64,000 nucleotides of DNA from Hathewaya histolytica (GTDB taxonomy: Bacteria; Bacillota; Clostridia; Clostridiales; Clostridiaceae), in NCBI RefSeq assembly GCF_901482605.1, contig NZ_LR590481.1:1550001-1614000 (forward strand), given 5' to 3'. The position numbers and the translations under genes are program-made. A model generated the notes under the pieces. The model saw nothing but the letters and a program-made list of their open reading frames with translations, was not told the origin of the DNA and did no database searches. Positions within the stretch are counted from its first letter, which is position 1. Each line of letters starts with the position of its first letter. This document shows positions 19,762-28,328 of this stretch, in pieces.

Positions 19762-19848
19762 AAAGTTCCCTTCTTAACTATAGTAAATATATTCTTTCAA
19801 TTTATATATAACCTAAAAATAGTATTCATATTCAAAAAATTAAAGAAT

Positions 19849-19877
19849 AGCACTAAATTTAATGTGCTATTCTTTAA
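19849..19877 (-). terminator. Terminator after the second iscU
   Basis: Minus-strand AAAGAATAGCAC pairs perfectly with GTGCTATTCTTT around a short AT-rich loop, followed by AATTTTTT. It ends the isc-mnmA cluster. Confidence 0.9.
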
Positions 19878-19892
19878 AATTTTTATATTCAA

Positions 19893-20303
19893 TTAATTGT
19901 GATGCAAATTATCATTTTTCCACGGTTCTAGTCCTTTGGATAATCTATAGTTATTTATAGCTTTATGAATAGTTTGTTCAGCTAATACAGAACAATGTAT
20001 TTTAACTGATGGAAGTCCATCTAATGCCTCAATAACGGATTTATTAGTAATCTTCCAAGCCTCTTCTATATTTTTCCCCTTAATAAGCTCTGTTGCAATA
20101 CTTGCAGATGCTATAGCAGATCCACAACCAAAAGCTTTAAATTTAACATTTATAATCTTATTATCCTCTATTTGAAGATAAATTTTCATAACATCTCCAC
20201 AGTTAGCATCTCCCTCTTCTCCAACGCCATTAGCAGAGGCTAAGACACCTACATTTCTCGGACAATAAAAATGGTTCAATACTTTATCACTATATTCCAT
20301 CAT
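19893..20303 (-). CDS. IscU-type Fe-S scaffold paralogue 2
   Basis: NifU N-terminal/IscU scaffold on which [2Fe-2S] and [4Fe-4S] clusters are built from IscS sulfur. 136 aa. All three ligand cysteines are present (ANCGDVM, FGCGSAIAS, IHCSVLAE), with the catalytic aspartate after the first. It is clearly similar to the other iscU at 21525-21953 and lies on the far side of mnmA. The SD AAGGGG overlaps the upstream-most ATG, so the start at 20303 is preferred. An additional role in sulfur delivery to MnmA is speculation. Confidence 0.9.
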   Translation of the reverse strand: MMEYSDKVLNHFYCPRNVGVLASANGVGEEGDANCGDVMKIYLQIEDNKIINVKFKAFGCGSAIASASIATELIKGKNIEEAWKITNKSVIEALDGLPSVKIHCSVLAEQTIHKAINNYRLSKGLEPWKNDNLHHN

Positions 20304-20375
20304 AAAATTCATCCCCTTAATATATATGAAATATACTATATATTATAAATCTTCTATAATTATATTTAAACCCTA

Positions 20376-21455
20376 TTATAAAATTTCTTCTATAATACCT
20401 CCACCTACTACAAAATTATCTTTATAAAACACAACTGATTGACCTTTTGTAATAGCCCTTTGTTTTTCTTTAAATTTGACTTTCAGCTTACCTTCTCCCA
20501 TGGGATATATAATAGCTGGAGATTCTTTTGCTGCGTATCTTATTTTTGCTCCTACTTCCATTGGCTCTTGTAACACGTCTGTATAAATAAGATTGATATC
20601 CTTCGCTATTAGTTCTGATTTAAATAACTCATTTTCATCTCCGATTACAACTTGGTTTTTCCAAGGAATAATATCAGTTACAAATGAAGGTTTACCTAGA
20701 GATAATCCAAGCCCCTTTCTTTGTCCTATTGTATAATAGGCAATTCCCTTATGCTTTCCTAAAACATTTCCATCTCTATCTACAAAATTGCCTTCTTTAA
20801 CTTTATTAGGTCCTGCACTTTCCAATATAAACTTTCCATGATTATTATCTGGTATAAAACAAATTTCTTGGCTATCTTTCTTTCTAAATACATCAAGTCC
20901 TATTTTTTCAGCTATTTTTCTTATTTCTGTTTTTTCATAACCTCCACAAGGCATTAGAGTATGAGCTAACTGATCTTGCGTTAAATTATATAACATATAA
21001 GTTTGATCTTTTTTTTGATCTTCTGATTTTTTAAGTAAATATCTATCCTCTTTTTTTATTATCTCAGCATAGTGGCCTGTAGCTATATAGTCCGCGCCTA
21101 AAGCTTTAGCCTTTCTTAAAAATTCAGCAAATTTAATAGTTTTATTACATCTGACACAGGGATTAGGTGTTTGTCCTTTTAAATATTCATCTATAAAATA
21201 ATCTATAACATTCTCTTTAAAAGATTGTTTAAAATTCATTACATAAAATGGAATATCTAATGTATCTGCAACTCTTCTCGCATCTGTAGCTGCAGAAAGC
21301 GAACAACAGCCTCCCTCATTTAGAGTATATTCTTCATCGTCTGGAGCAAGCTTCATCATAATACCTATAACATCATATCCTTGCTCTTTTAAAAGATATG
21401 CTGCAACAGAACTGTCTACTCCTCCGCTCATTCCAATGACTACTTTTTTCTTCAT
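20376..21455 (-). CDS. mnmA: tRNA 2-thiouridylase MnmA
   Basis: ATP-dependent enzyme that thiolates wobble U34 of tRNA Lys, Glu and Gln using persulfide sulfur from a cysteine desulfurase. 359 aa, family length. PP-loop [12 protein letters not shown] at residues 8-19; catalytic cysteines in PNPCVRCNK and [10 protein letters not shown]. It is embedded in the isc cluster, so sulfur probably comes from the adjacent IscS. Confidence 0.97.
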   Translation of the reverse strand: MKKKVVIGMSGGVDSSVAAYLLKEQGYDVIGIMMKLAPDDEEYTLNEGGCCSLSAATDARRVADTLDIPFYVMNFKQSFKENVIDYFIDEYLKGQTPNPCVRCNKTIKFAEFLRKAKALGADYIATGHYAEIIKKEDRYLLKKSEDQKKDQTYMLYNLTQDQLAHTLMPCGGYEKTEIRKIAEKIGLDVFRKKDSQEICFIPDNNHGKFILESAGPNKVKEGNFVDRDGNVLGKHKGIAYYTIGQRKGLGLSLGKPSFVTDIIPWKNQVVIGDENELFKSELIAKDINLIYTDVLQEPMEVGAKIRYAAKESPAIIYPMGEGKLKVKFKEKQRAITKGQSVVFYKDNFVVGGGIIEEIL

Positions 21456-21490
21456 AATTTCTCACCTTTTCAACATAAGTTTTATAAAAA

Positions 21491-21516
21491 TAAAGCCCCT
21501 TTTAAAGGAGCTTATG
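21491..21516 (-). terminator. Terminator between iscU and mnmA
   Basis: Minus-strand AAGCTCCTTTAAAAGGGGCTTTATTTTT: an eight-base-pair hairpin with a tight loop and U tract. It probably lowers mnmA expression relative to iscR-iscS-iscU. Confidence 0.8.
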
Positions 21517-21524
21517 TAAAGTGT

Positions 21525-21953
21525 TTAATGACCATGTACCTCATCATGAATATCATGATGCTCTTTATAATCCCAAGGCTCTAAGCCAGAATTTACTCTA
21601 TAATCATTTATAGCCTTATGAATTGCCTCTTCAGCCAATACAGAACAGTGCATTTTAACTGTTGGAAGTCCATCTAAAGCTTCAGCAACAGCTTTATTAG
21701 TAAGTTCCCACGCTTCTTCTAAATTCTTACCAATAATTAATTCTGTAGCCATACTTGAAGATGCTATTGCGGAACCACATCCAAAAGTTTTGAATTTAGC
21801 ATCTTTAACTATATTATCTTCAACTTTTAGATATATTTTCATTATATCTCCACACTTAGCATTTCCAACTTCTCCTATTCCATTAGCTTCAGGAATCTCT
21901 CCCACATTTCTTGGATTAGTAAAATGATCCATAACCTTTTCACTGTATATCAT
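21525..21953 (-). CDS. iscU: Fe-S cluster scaffold IscU (NifU-type)
   Basis: Scaffold for iron-sulfur cluster assembly, partner of IscS. 142 aa. Three cluster-ligand cysteines (AKCGDIM, FGCGSAIAS, MHCSVLAE). A histidine-rich tail (HHDIHDEVHGH) is absent from the second copy and may bind metal. Its ATG lies 2 bp past the iscS stop, so the two are coupled. Part of the iscR-iscS-iscU unit common in clostridia. Confidence 0.94.
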   Translation of the reverse strand: MIYSEKVMDHFTNPRNVGEIPEANGIGEVGNAKCGDIMKIYLKVEDNIVKDAKFKTFGCGSAIASSSMATELIIGKNLEEAWELTNKAVAEALDGLPTVKMHCSVLAEEAIHKAINDYRVNSGLEPWDYKEHHDIHDEVHGH

Positions 21954-21955
21954 AA

Positions 21956-23140
21956 TTATTTATCCCCTTTCTTTAAAAAGTCATCCCATAATGGTGACAT
22001 ATCTCTTAATCTTTGAACAACTTCAGGAATAATTTCTAAAACATAGTCCACTTCTTCGTCTGTAGTTCCATCGCCTAATGATAATCTTAAAGAACCATGA
22101 GCTATTTCATGTGGAAGTCCAATAGCTAATAATACATGTGATGGATCTAATGAACCTGATGTACAAGCACTTCCACTAGATGCAGAAATATCCTTAGCAT
22201 CTAATAATAAAAGTACAGATTCTCCTTCAATAAACTTAAAACAAATATTTAAGTTTCCAGGTAACCTTCTATTATCATTAGGTCCATTTAATCTGCTATG
22301 TGGAACTTTTAATAAACCTTCCATTAATCTATCTCTTAAAGATTTGATTCTCTTATTATTTTCTTCCATATGCTCACATGCAAGTTCTAAAGCTTTACCA
22401 AGTCCTACTATACCTGCTATGTTTTCTGTTCCTGCCCTTCTTCCTCTTTCTTGCGCACCACCATGAACCAAATTATCAATTCTTATACCTTTTCTAATGT
22501 AAAGGGCACCCACTCCCTTTGGTCCATAAAACTTATGTGCTGCCATAGAAAGTAAATCTATGTTCATTTCTTTTACATCTACGGGAATATGACCTACAGC
22601 CTGCACTGCATCTGTATGGAATATGATTTTTCTCTCCCTACATATTTCTCCTATTTCTTTTATAGGTTGAATTGAACCTATCTCATTATTAGCAAACATA
22701 ATAGTTGCTAGTATAGTTTTATCTGTTATAGCATTTTTAAATTCTTCAATTTCAACTAGCCCTTCTTCATTAACTGGTAGATAAGTAACTTCAAATCCAT
22801 GTTTCTCTAAATACTCGCAAGCATGTAATACTGCATGATGCTCAATTTTAGTTGTTATTATATGATTTCCTTTATTCTTGTGAGCCAAAGCAATTCCTTT
22901 TATTGCCCAGTTATCTGCTTCAGAACCTCCACCAGTAAAGTATATTTCACTATTTTCTGAATTTATAGCTTTTGATACCCTATCTTTTGCATTATCAATT
23001 GCCTTTTTAGTTTCTCTTGATAGTGAATAGATAGAAGATGGGTTGCCATAATATTCTGTAAAGTATGGTAACATTTCTTCCAAAACTTCTTTTTTTGTAT
23101 AAGTGGTTGCCGCATGATCCATATACACCTGTTTTTTCAT
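21956..23140 (-). CDS. iscS: Cysteine desulfurase IscS/NifS
   Basis: Pyridoxal-phosphate enzyme that releases sulfur from cysteine as a persulfide for Fe-S assembly and tRNA thiolation. 394 aa. N-terminal YMDHAATT; PLP lysine in SMAAHKFYGPKG; mobile catalytic cysteine in SGSACTSGSLDPSHVL near residue 325. The longest frame adds 13 codons, but AAGGGAGAG precedes the ATG at 23140. It lies between iscR and iscU. Confidence 0.96.
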   Translation of the reverse strand: MKKQVYMDHAATTYTKKEVLEEMLPYFTEYYGNPSSIYSLSRETKKAIDNAKDRVSKAINSENSEIYFTGGGSEADNWAIKGIALAHKNKGNHIITTKIEHHAVLHACEYLEKHGFEVTYLPVNEEGLVEIEEFKNAITDKTILATIMFANNEIGSIQPIKEIGEICRERKIIFHTDAVQAVGHIPVDVKEMNIDLLSMAAHKFYGPKGVGALYIRKGIRIDNLVHGGAQERGRRAGTENIAGIVGLGKALELACEHMEENNKRIKSLRDRLMEGLLKVPHSRLNGPNDNRRLPGNLNICFKFIEGESVLLLLDAKDISASSGSACTSGSLDPSHVLLAIGLPHEIAHGSLRLSLGDGTTDEEVDYVLEIIPEVVQRLRDMSPLWDDFLKKGDK

Positions 23141-23189
23141 ATCTTTCTCTCCCTTGAATAATATTAAATATTCTCTCACATATCTAAAA

Positions 23190-23624
23190 TCAAATCTCTA
23201 TTTTAACCGTATTCATACTATTATAATCATCTACCATGTCCTGTAAAGTTATAGAAGATGTAACTTCCTCTATACTTTCTTTTAGTTTCTTCCACAAAAG
23301 TCTTGTAGGACAACCTTCTATATTGTCACAACAATCATCTACTAGACAATTAGAAATCTCAACTGGTCCTTCCAAAACTTCCATAATATGATGTACTGTA
23401 ATATCTTGAGGAGGTTTATTTAAGACATATCCTCCCGCAGCACCTCTAATACTCTTTATTAAACCAGCCTTTCTTAAACTTCCAAAAAGCTGTTCTAAAT
23501 AGTATTCAGAAATATTTTGTCGTTCCGCTATAGACTTTATAGAAATTGGTTCCCTACTCTCATTATTTATAGCAAGGTCTACCATAGCCTTTACACCATA
23601 TCTTCCTTTAGTGGATAATTTCAT
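23190..23624 (-). CDS. iscR: Rrf2-family regulator IscR
   Basis: Winged-helix dimeric repressor of the Rrf2 family, 144 aa, which in IscR proteins senses the Fe-S state through a [2Fe-2S] cluster. Signature start MKLSTKGRYGVKAMVDLA, recognition helix region SIAERQNISEYYLEQLFGSLRKAGL and wing RGAAGGYVL. Four cysteines cluster after residue 92 (NCLVDDCCDNIEGC), consistent with a cluster site; the cysteine-free sensor CymR is less likely. As first gene of the operon it probably autoregulates. Confidence 0.9.
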   Translation of the reverse strand: MKLSTKGRYGVKAMVDLAINNESREPISIKSIAERQNISEYYLEQLFGSLRKAGLIKSIRGAAGGYVLNKPPQDITVHHIMEVLEGPVEISNCLVDDCCDNIEGCPTRLLWKKLKESIEEVTSSITLQDMVDDYNSMNTVKIEI

Positions 23625-23645
23625 TTAATCACATCCTTAAAGTCG

Positions 23646-23693
23646 AGTGTTTTACTCTGGATTAATAATAGCAAAACATATTATCATTGTCAA
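23646..23693 (-). promoter_or_regulatory. isc operon promoter and candidate IscR operator
   Basis: On the minus strand TTGACA (23688-23693), exact 17-nt spacer and TATTAT (23665-23670): a strong sigma-A promoter. Right after the -10, the inverted repeat GAGT-AAAAC-ACTC (23646-23658) covers the start of transcription and is a good place for an Rrf2 repressor. The promoter begins 3 bp after the rarA stop codon. Confidence 0.75.
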
Positions 23694-23695
23694 TA

Positions 23696-24958
23696 TCAAA
23701 TGAGAAACTTCAAATAATTTTTTATAGCATTTTCCATCTTGTTATTTCCTGGAAAATAGTACTGTTCATTTTTTATTTCTGAAGGTAGGTATTGCTGTTT
23801 TACATAAGAATTAGGATAATCATGAGGATATTTATATCCATTTCCTCTATCTAAATTACTGGATCCTCCGTAATGTGCATCTTTTAAATATAGCGGAATA
23901 TCTCCTATGTTTTTATTTTCAAGATCAAATAGAGCCTTATCTATAGCTTTATATGCAGAGTTAGATTTTGGTGCTGTGGCAAGCAATATCACCGCTTGAG
24001 AAAGAGGGATTCTTGCCTCTGGAAATCCCAGTTGCACGGCAGAGTCTATACAGGCCTTCACAATAGTTATTGCATTTGGATATGCGAGTCCTATATCTTC
24101 AGTAGCAATTACTAAAAGTCTTCTACATATAGATATTAAATCTCCTGATTTAATTAACCTTGCAAGGTAATGTATGCTCGCATGAACATCACTTCCTCTT
24201 ATAGATTTTTGGAAAGCACTTAAAATATCATAATGACTATCCCCATTTTTATCATAATTTAAAGATTTTATACCACTACATGTTTCTACTGTATCTAAAG
24301 TTATATTTATCTTACCGTTTAAATCTCTTGGTGTAGAAACTAAGGCAACTTCCAATATATTTAATGCTTTTCTAAGATCTCCACTGCATATTATTGCTAC
24401 ATGTTCAAAAGCATTTTCACTAACTGAAACTAAGTCTCCTCCCAATTCATTATTTGAGTTCTCTATAGCTCTTTTTAATGCCTTTATAATGTTTTCTTTT
24501 TCTATAGGTTTAAATTCTAACACCAAAGAGCGGCTTAAAATAGCCTTATATACATAATGATAAGGATTCTCTGTTGTACTTGCAATTAATGTTATCCTTC
24601 CGCTTTCCATAAATTCCAACATAGATTGTTGTTGTTTTTTATTAAAGTTTTGAATTTCATCTAGGTAAAGTACAACTCCATTTATATTTTCTATGGTATC
24701 TAACTCTTTTATAATTTCTTGAATATCTTTTATAGAGGCTGTAGTCGCATTTAGCTTATAAAAATTTTTGTTAGCCTTCTTTGCAACTATGTTAGCTACA
24801 GTTGTTTTCCCTACTCCAGGAGGTCCATAAAAAATCATACTAGTTATATTCTTTGAATTTATAATTCTTTCTAAAATCTTATCTTTACCTAAAATATGTT
24901 CTTGACCAACTACATTTTCTAAAGTAGTTGGTCTTATTTTATCCGCTAGTGGTTTCAT
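23696..24958 (-). CDS. rarA: Replication-associated recombination protein RarA (MgsA)
   Basis: AAA+ ATPase of the clamp-loader type that acts at stalled replication forks. About 420 aa, family length. Walker A (FYGPPGVGKTT), Walker B (VLYLDEIQNFNKKQQ), sensor and arginine finger regions (ASTTENP, LSRSLVLEF), then the C-terminal tetramerisation domain (AFQKSIRGSDVHASIHYLARLI, HYGGSSNL). SD AAGGAG supports the ATG at 24958. It directly follows the thioredoxin-like gene. Confidence 0.94.
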   Translation of the reverse strand: MKPLADKIRPTTLENVVGQEHILGKDKILERIINSKNITSMIFYGPPGVGKTTVANIVAKKANKNFYKLNATTASIKDIQEIIKELDTIENINGVVLYLDEIQNFNKKQQQSMLEFMESGRITLIASTTENPYHYVYKAILSRSLVLEFKPIEKENIIKALKRAIENSNNELGGDLVSVSENAFEHVAIICSGDLRKALNILEVALVSTPRDLNGKINITLDTVETCSGIKSLNYDKNGDSHYDILSAFQKSIRGSDVHASIHYLARLIKSGDLISICRRLLVIATEDIGLAYPNAITIVKACIDSAVQLGFPEARIPLSQAVILLATAPKSNSAYKAIDKALFDLENKNIGDIPLYLKDAHYGGSSNLDRGNGYKYPHDYPNSYVKQQYLPSEIKNEQYYFPGNNKMENAIKNYLKFLI

Positions 24959-24970
24959 TCTTACCACTCC

Positions 24971-25477
24971 TTAACTTTCTATTATATCTAATATTTCCTC
25001 AATAACTTCTTCTAAACATTTTCCTTGCCTGTAGTTTTTCATTCCTACAATTCGCTTAACTTGGTCATCTCCATTTTCTAAATCCTTTATACTATTTGGT
25101 CTTTCTATAAATGCCCCTTTAAGTTTAAAGTCCCTATCCATAATTATAAAGGTAGGTATTTTAACTTTTCCCTCGACAGAAAAATTATTTAAATATTCCT
25201 CATTACCCTCTCTTTTTACAAAACTAATGCTTACTTTTGAGTTTAAATCCGATATATATACAATAGATGGAACATTTACTATGCAATCAGGGCACCATAA
25301 TTCAGCTACAGCTAATATATTTATATTTTCACTTATATTTTCAATCCTTTTTTTTAGTTCTAAAGTTATATTAATCTCATTAACTAAGGATTCCAATTTT
25401 TCCTTATACTCTCCCTCTTTTTCTAATAAAAACTCATTATAACTTCCACCTAATTTAAATAATTCTTCAAACCTCAT
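24971..25477 (-). CDS. Thioredoxin-family protein
   Basis: 168 aa soluble protein with a thioredoxin fold. An N-terminal helical extension (~65 residues) precedes AVAELWCPDCIVNVPSI, whose WCPDC is a thioredoxin-like CxxC active site, and later KIPTFIIMDRDF supplies the cis-proline region. No signal peptide, so it is cytoplasmic. This architecture (extended N-terminus, WCPDC) is common in Firmicute thioredoxin-family proteins of unknown substrate. SD AAGGAA with the ATG at 25477; a GTG three codons earlier would be too close to it. Confidence 0.8.
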   Translation of the reverse strand: MRFEELFKLGGSYNEFLLEKEGEYKEKLESLVNEINITLELKKRIENISENINILAVAELWCPDCIVNVPSIVYISDLNSKVSISFVKREGNEEYLNNFSVEGKVKIPTFIIMDRDFKLKGAFIERPNSIKDLENGDDQVKRIVGMKNYRQGKCLEEVIEEILDIIES

Positions 25478-25763
25478 TGGGATCACTTCCTTTTCATATA
25501 TAAACTTGTAATATTACTCTTTACGATTTAATTCTACTATAAAAGTTATATTAATGTAAGGGGGCTTACATATTTTAGATTAATCACATAATGTTTATGA
25601 AAAAACTATACAAACTATACAAATTTCACATAATATTTATATAGTCTATAAGCTTTTTATAAAAATGAAACTTGTATAGGAAATTTAATCTGAGTTTATA
25701 AACTATTTTTTTGCACATAATAATTATATAAATACTTCATTTTATAAAAAGGAGGTTTTTATT

Positions 25764-25910
25764 ATGTCCAACAAAAGAAAAAAAGAGGTCCCAACAAATG
25801 ACTTTTCTCATTTTAATGCTTTATTAGAGACTGAAGAGGAAAGTAGAAATTCCATTAGCGGGTATAAATTTAGAGATTTAGAACCAGCTCGTAAAAATTT
25901 AAAAAGATAG
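25764..25910 (+). CDS. Small basic protein of unknown function (48 aa)
   Basis: A plus-strand frame, MSNKRKKEVP through PARKNLKR, preceded by a perfect SD (GGAGGT, 25751-25756) at good spacing and followed at once by a strong terminator, so it is a complete one-gene transcription unit. The ends are basic and the middle acidic (ETEEES). No cysteine, membrane segment or signal. I do not recognise the family; small clostridial spore or stress proteins look like this, but that is only a guess. The ~290 bp upstream are AT-rich with short repeats of ACTATACAAA and hold no other gene. Confidence 0.75.
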   Translation: MSNKRKKEVPTNDFSHFNALLETEEESRNSISGYKFRDLEPARKNLKR

Positions 25911-25923
25911 ATAAAATTTATAT

Positions 25924-25964
25924 AAGGGATTTATTATAAAAACTAATATAATAAATCCCTTTTT
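25924..25964 (+). terminator. Terminator of the 48-aa gene
   Basis: AAGGGATTTATTATA pairs with TATAATAAATCCCTT around a short loop, followed by TTT on the plus strand. On the minus strand the same stem has a weaker T tract, so it may also stop transcripts from 26028-26717. Confidence 0.88.
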
Positions 25965-26027
25965 AATATTAAATTTAAAAAGATTTACTATGAAACATTG
26001 GACCAAACTTAGTACTAAATTCTATAT

Positions 26028-26717
26028 TTAATCTCCTACTCCAAAGTCTGTATTTTCGTAAAGAACTTCAATATTATTCTTTTCTTCTAGATAATTATAT
26101 TCCTTTAAAAACCATTTAATCAGTTCTTCATCTCTCTTTAATGATGTTGAGTTTTCTGTAAATATATTTATCGTAGCAAATGGAAAATTCTCCTCTACAA
26201 TAGCTATATCTTTTTTAATCATCTCTTTTGTTTGGCCTTTTATTCCTATAAGTAAACAAACAGATTTAAATTCTTTAACAACATCTTCATAGTTTTCAAA
26301 TTTTGTATTCTTGTTTAAAACCTCATTTCTAAAAAAATCATCAAAAGTTTCTATACCTATCTTAAATATTATTGGAATATTAAAGAATTCTCTCATTTCT
26401 TTAAGCCTCTTCCTATAACACCAGTGACTTTCAAAAAACAACTTCTTAATATTTCTTTCTTTTACTATATTCTTAATTTTTTCTAAGGTTTCTTTGGGAA
26501 GTTCAAAACAACTCCCTGAGTTTATAACTTCTAATACACCATACTCCCCTGTGACTTTATCTAAAATATTAAAATTAATATTATTTATCTCCTCAACATC
26601 ATCACTATTATCCGTAATATAATCACAAAAGGCACATTTCCCCCATACGCATGGAAGCCCTTTTAACAATACTATTTCTCTATTATTTTTATTATGTATA
26701 ACGTTATATCTCTCCAT
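26028..26717 (-). CDS. Radical SAM protein, probable queuine lyase QueL
   Basis: 229 aa. The cluster motif is C23-x4-C28-x2-C31 (PCVWGKCAFC), one residue longer than the usual CxxxCxxC. A short TIM-barrel-like domain follows, with a Gly/Ser-rich SAM contact (INSGSCFELP), KIGIETFDD and LLIGIKGQT. It overlaps the upstream ECF S-component by 14 bp, and both sit behind a preQ1-I riboswitch. In Clostridioides difficile a short, non-canonical radical SAM enzyme, QueL, converts queuine to preQ1 and is found with an ECF transporter. Context and size fit; assignment is inference. The SD GGAGGGG is strong. Confidence 0.65.
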   Translation of the reverse strand: MERYNVIHNKNNREIVLLKGLPCVWGKCAFCDYITDNSDDVEEINNINFNILDKVTGEYGVLEVINSGSCFELPKETLEKIKNIVKERNIKKLFFESHWCYRKRLKEMREFFNIPIIFKIGIETFDDFFRNEVLNKNTKFENYEDVVKEFKSVCLLIGIKGQTKEMIKKDIAIVEENFPFATINIFTENSTSLKRDEELIKWFLKEYNYLEEKNNIEVLYENTDFGVGD

Positions 26718-27276
26718 TTTCCCCTCCGCAACTTCTTATTATTGAGTTTTTAGATATTCTGTTTAGTATAGTTATAATTAATGCACATGATATAAATTTG
26801 TCTATATAATCTATTAGATATTGAACTATAAATACAGATAAGACCTTATTTAATCCTATATTTCTAAGAAAAATTACTATAATAGAAGATCCTGATGAAG
26901 TTATTCCATTAAAAACATAAGCGGAAATTACAGCACCTATAGAAGCTGAAAATAGAGATATTACTAGTATACTAATTGGAAGTATTCTTCCTTTTAAATA
27001 ACTTTTTCTATATAGATAACCTGCAAAAAAACCTGTAGCTACTTGAACTGGAGCAAAATATAAGGAATATATATCAAAGGTTATTCCACATATAAAGCTA
27101 CCCATAATTCCAGTTACAATTCCACTTAAAGGCCCTAACAAAAAGCTATTCATTATAGTTCCTATAGAGTCTAGACATATAGGTAACTTAAAGGTAAACG
27201 CAATAAGAGTTCCAATAAAGTTCATGCTTACTCCAAAAGCTATAATTACTATACTTTGTATTTTTTTATCTTTCAT
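26704..27276 (-). CDS. ECF transporter S component, probable queuosine/queuine precursor uptake (QrtT-like)
   Basis: 190 aa, about six membrane helices, with the small hydrophobic pattern of energy-coupling-factor substrate-binding subunits (early LPICLDSIGTIMNSFLLGPLSGIVTGIMGSF, then YFAPVQVATGFFAGYLYRK). Such S components use a shared EcfA/EcfT module that need not be nearby. The preQ1-I riboswitch directly upstream indicates a queuosine-pathway substrate, and coupling to the radical SAM gene suggests queuine rather than preQ1 itself. Vitamin S components such as those for riboflavin or biotin are less likely given the riboswitch. SD AGGAGG precedes ATG. Confidence 0.7.
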   Translation of the reverse strand: MKDKKIQSIVIIAFGVSMNFIGTLIAFTFKLPICLDSIGTIMNSFLLGPLSGIVTGIMGSFICGITFDIYSLYFAPVQVATGFFAGYLYRKSYLKGRILPISILVISLFSASIGAVISAYVFNGITSSGSSIIVIFLRNIGLNKVLSVFIVQYLIDYIDKFISCALIITILNRISKNSIIRSCGGENGEI

Positions 27277-27300
27277 ATTTCCTCCTCATATGCAAAAAAT

Positions 27301-27330
27301 AAAAAAACTTAGAAACAAACCATTTCTAAG
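27301..27330 (-). terminator. Second terminator of the riboswitch leader
   Basis: Minus-strand CTTAGAAA-loop-TTTCTAAG followed by TTTTTTT, ending ~25 nt before the start codon of the ECF gene. It acts after the first hairpin at 27343-27372. Confidence 0.8.
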
Positions 27331-27342
27331 TAAAGGTACTGG

Positions 27343-27417
27343 AAAAAAGCCAAGATATAATTATTCTTAGCTTACATCCCTAGTTTTTTATAGAGGGATG
27401 GTTACGAACCTCTACCA
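27343..27417 (-). promoter_or_regulatory. preQ1-I riboswitch with terminator expression platform
   Basis: On the minus strand the aptamer reads TAGAGG, loop TTCGTAACCATC, CCTCTA, then the A-rich tail TAAAAAACTA (about 27380-27415). This is the preQ1 class I layout: a short P1 stem, a C-containing loop and a tail that folds back as an H-type pseudoknot. Seven nt later, AGCTAAGA pairs with TCTTGGCT (27348-27372) followed by TTTTTT, an intrinsic terminator. CATCCC and GGGATG can pair as the competing hairpin. High preQ1 should shut the operon off. Confidence 0.85.
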
Positions 27418-27494
27418 CTTACATGGATTTTTTATTTAATTACAATTTGATTATATTATTATATATTTGTATTGTAAAGGTAATATTTTTCTCA

Positions 27495-28058
27495 TTAATA
27501 AGTGTAATATCTAACATTTTCACAAATATATACAGCCAAAGGTTTATTTTCTATAACCTTTTTATAAGAACATAAAAACTCATTTAACTCTAAATCATTT
27601 AAGTCTATAGACTTTTCACTCTTCAAAGTAACTTTTTCATTTTCTATAATAATTTCTAAATCATTTTTTTCATTATTTATTAAATAACTAATTATTACTC
27701 CATTTTTTATTCTGCTTTTATACTTTTCTTCAAAACTCATAAACTTTCTTGCGTCACCATATGAATTGGGAGATTGAAAACCAGCCAAATCTACTCCTAA
27801 TTTTTTCATCTCTTCTGACATATTCTCTATGTCAAATCCATATCTTTTCATAAGTTCTTTTTGTATATTAAAGAACTTCTCGTTAGATATATTATTTTCT
27901 TGCATATAGTCCATTATCTTTTTAGATAAATCCGCCATAGTAATTCCCCCTTGCGCGAAAGAATAATATAGGGAATATATATACTGCTCAAATTTATCAA
28001 TATCTTTATCCTTTGCTTTGGTTTTAAGTTCATTAAAATCTATAATTCTTTCATCCAT
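27495..28058 (-). CDS. Conserved clostridial protein, possibly DUF3867
   Basis: 187 aa, soluble, acidic/lysine-rich, with no signal peptide or membrane helix. The first half is helical (DFNELKTKAKDKDIDKFEQYIYSLYYSF, then YMQENNISNEKFFNIQKELMKRYGFD). The C-terminal ~70 residues look like beta strands (GVIISYLINN, LEIIIENEKVTLKSE) ending CENVRYYTY. I recall a similar clostridial family, DUF3867, but could not confirm it. SD GGAGGT supports the ATG. It is a single gene; both neighbours are separated by more than 200 bp, and function is unknown. Confidence 0.7.
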   Translation of the reverse strand: MDERIIDFNELKTKAKDKDIDKFEQYIYSLYYSFAQGGITMADLSKKIMDYMQENNISNEKFFNIQKELMKRYGFDIENMSEEMKKLGVDLAGFQSPNSYGDARKFMSFEEKYKSRIKNGVIISYLINNEKNDLEIIIENEKVTLKSEKSIDLNDLELNEFLCSYKKVIENKPLAVYICENVRYYTY

Positions 28059-28328
28059 AACTATACCTCCAAGAAAGCATCTTATTAATATATTATAACT
28101 CTTTTTAGTATTTAAATTAAGATTAAGAGATAATATAACAAAAAGTTTATATTATTATGATTATATTTTCAACAAATTTAAACTATAATCTAATATTACA
28201 AAATTGTAATCATATTTTTGACATTTTTTTATAAAGTTAAATTGATTAAAACATATGTTTCTAATACAATAGTGTATATATTTAATAATGTGAAGATGTT
28301 CACTAATTTGTGAAAGGTTGAAATCAAT

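Noticed and set aside
25530-25740. Short repeats ACTATACAAA as a possible CRISPR or regulatory array
   Set aside because: Only two partial copies, no spacers, and no cas genes in the window.
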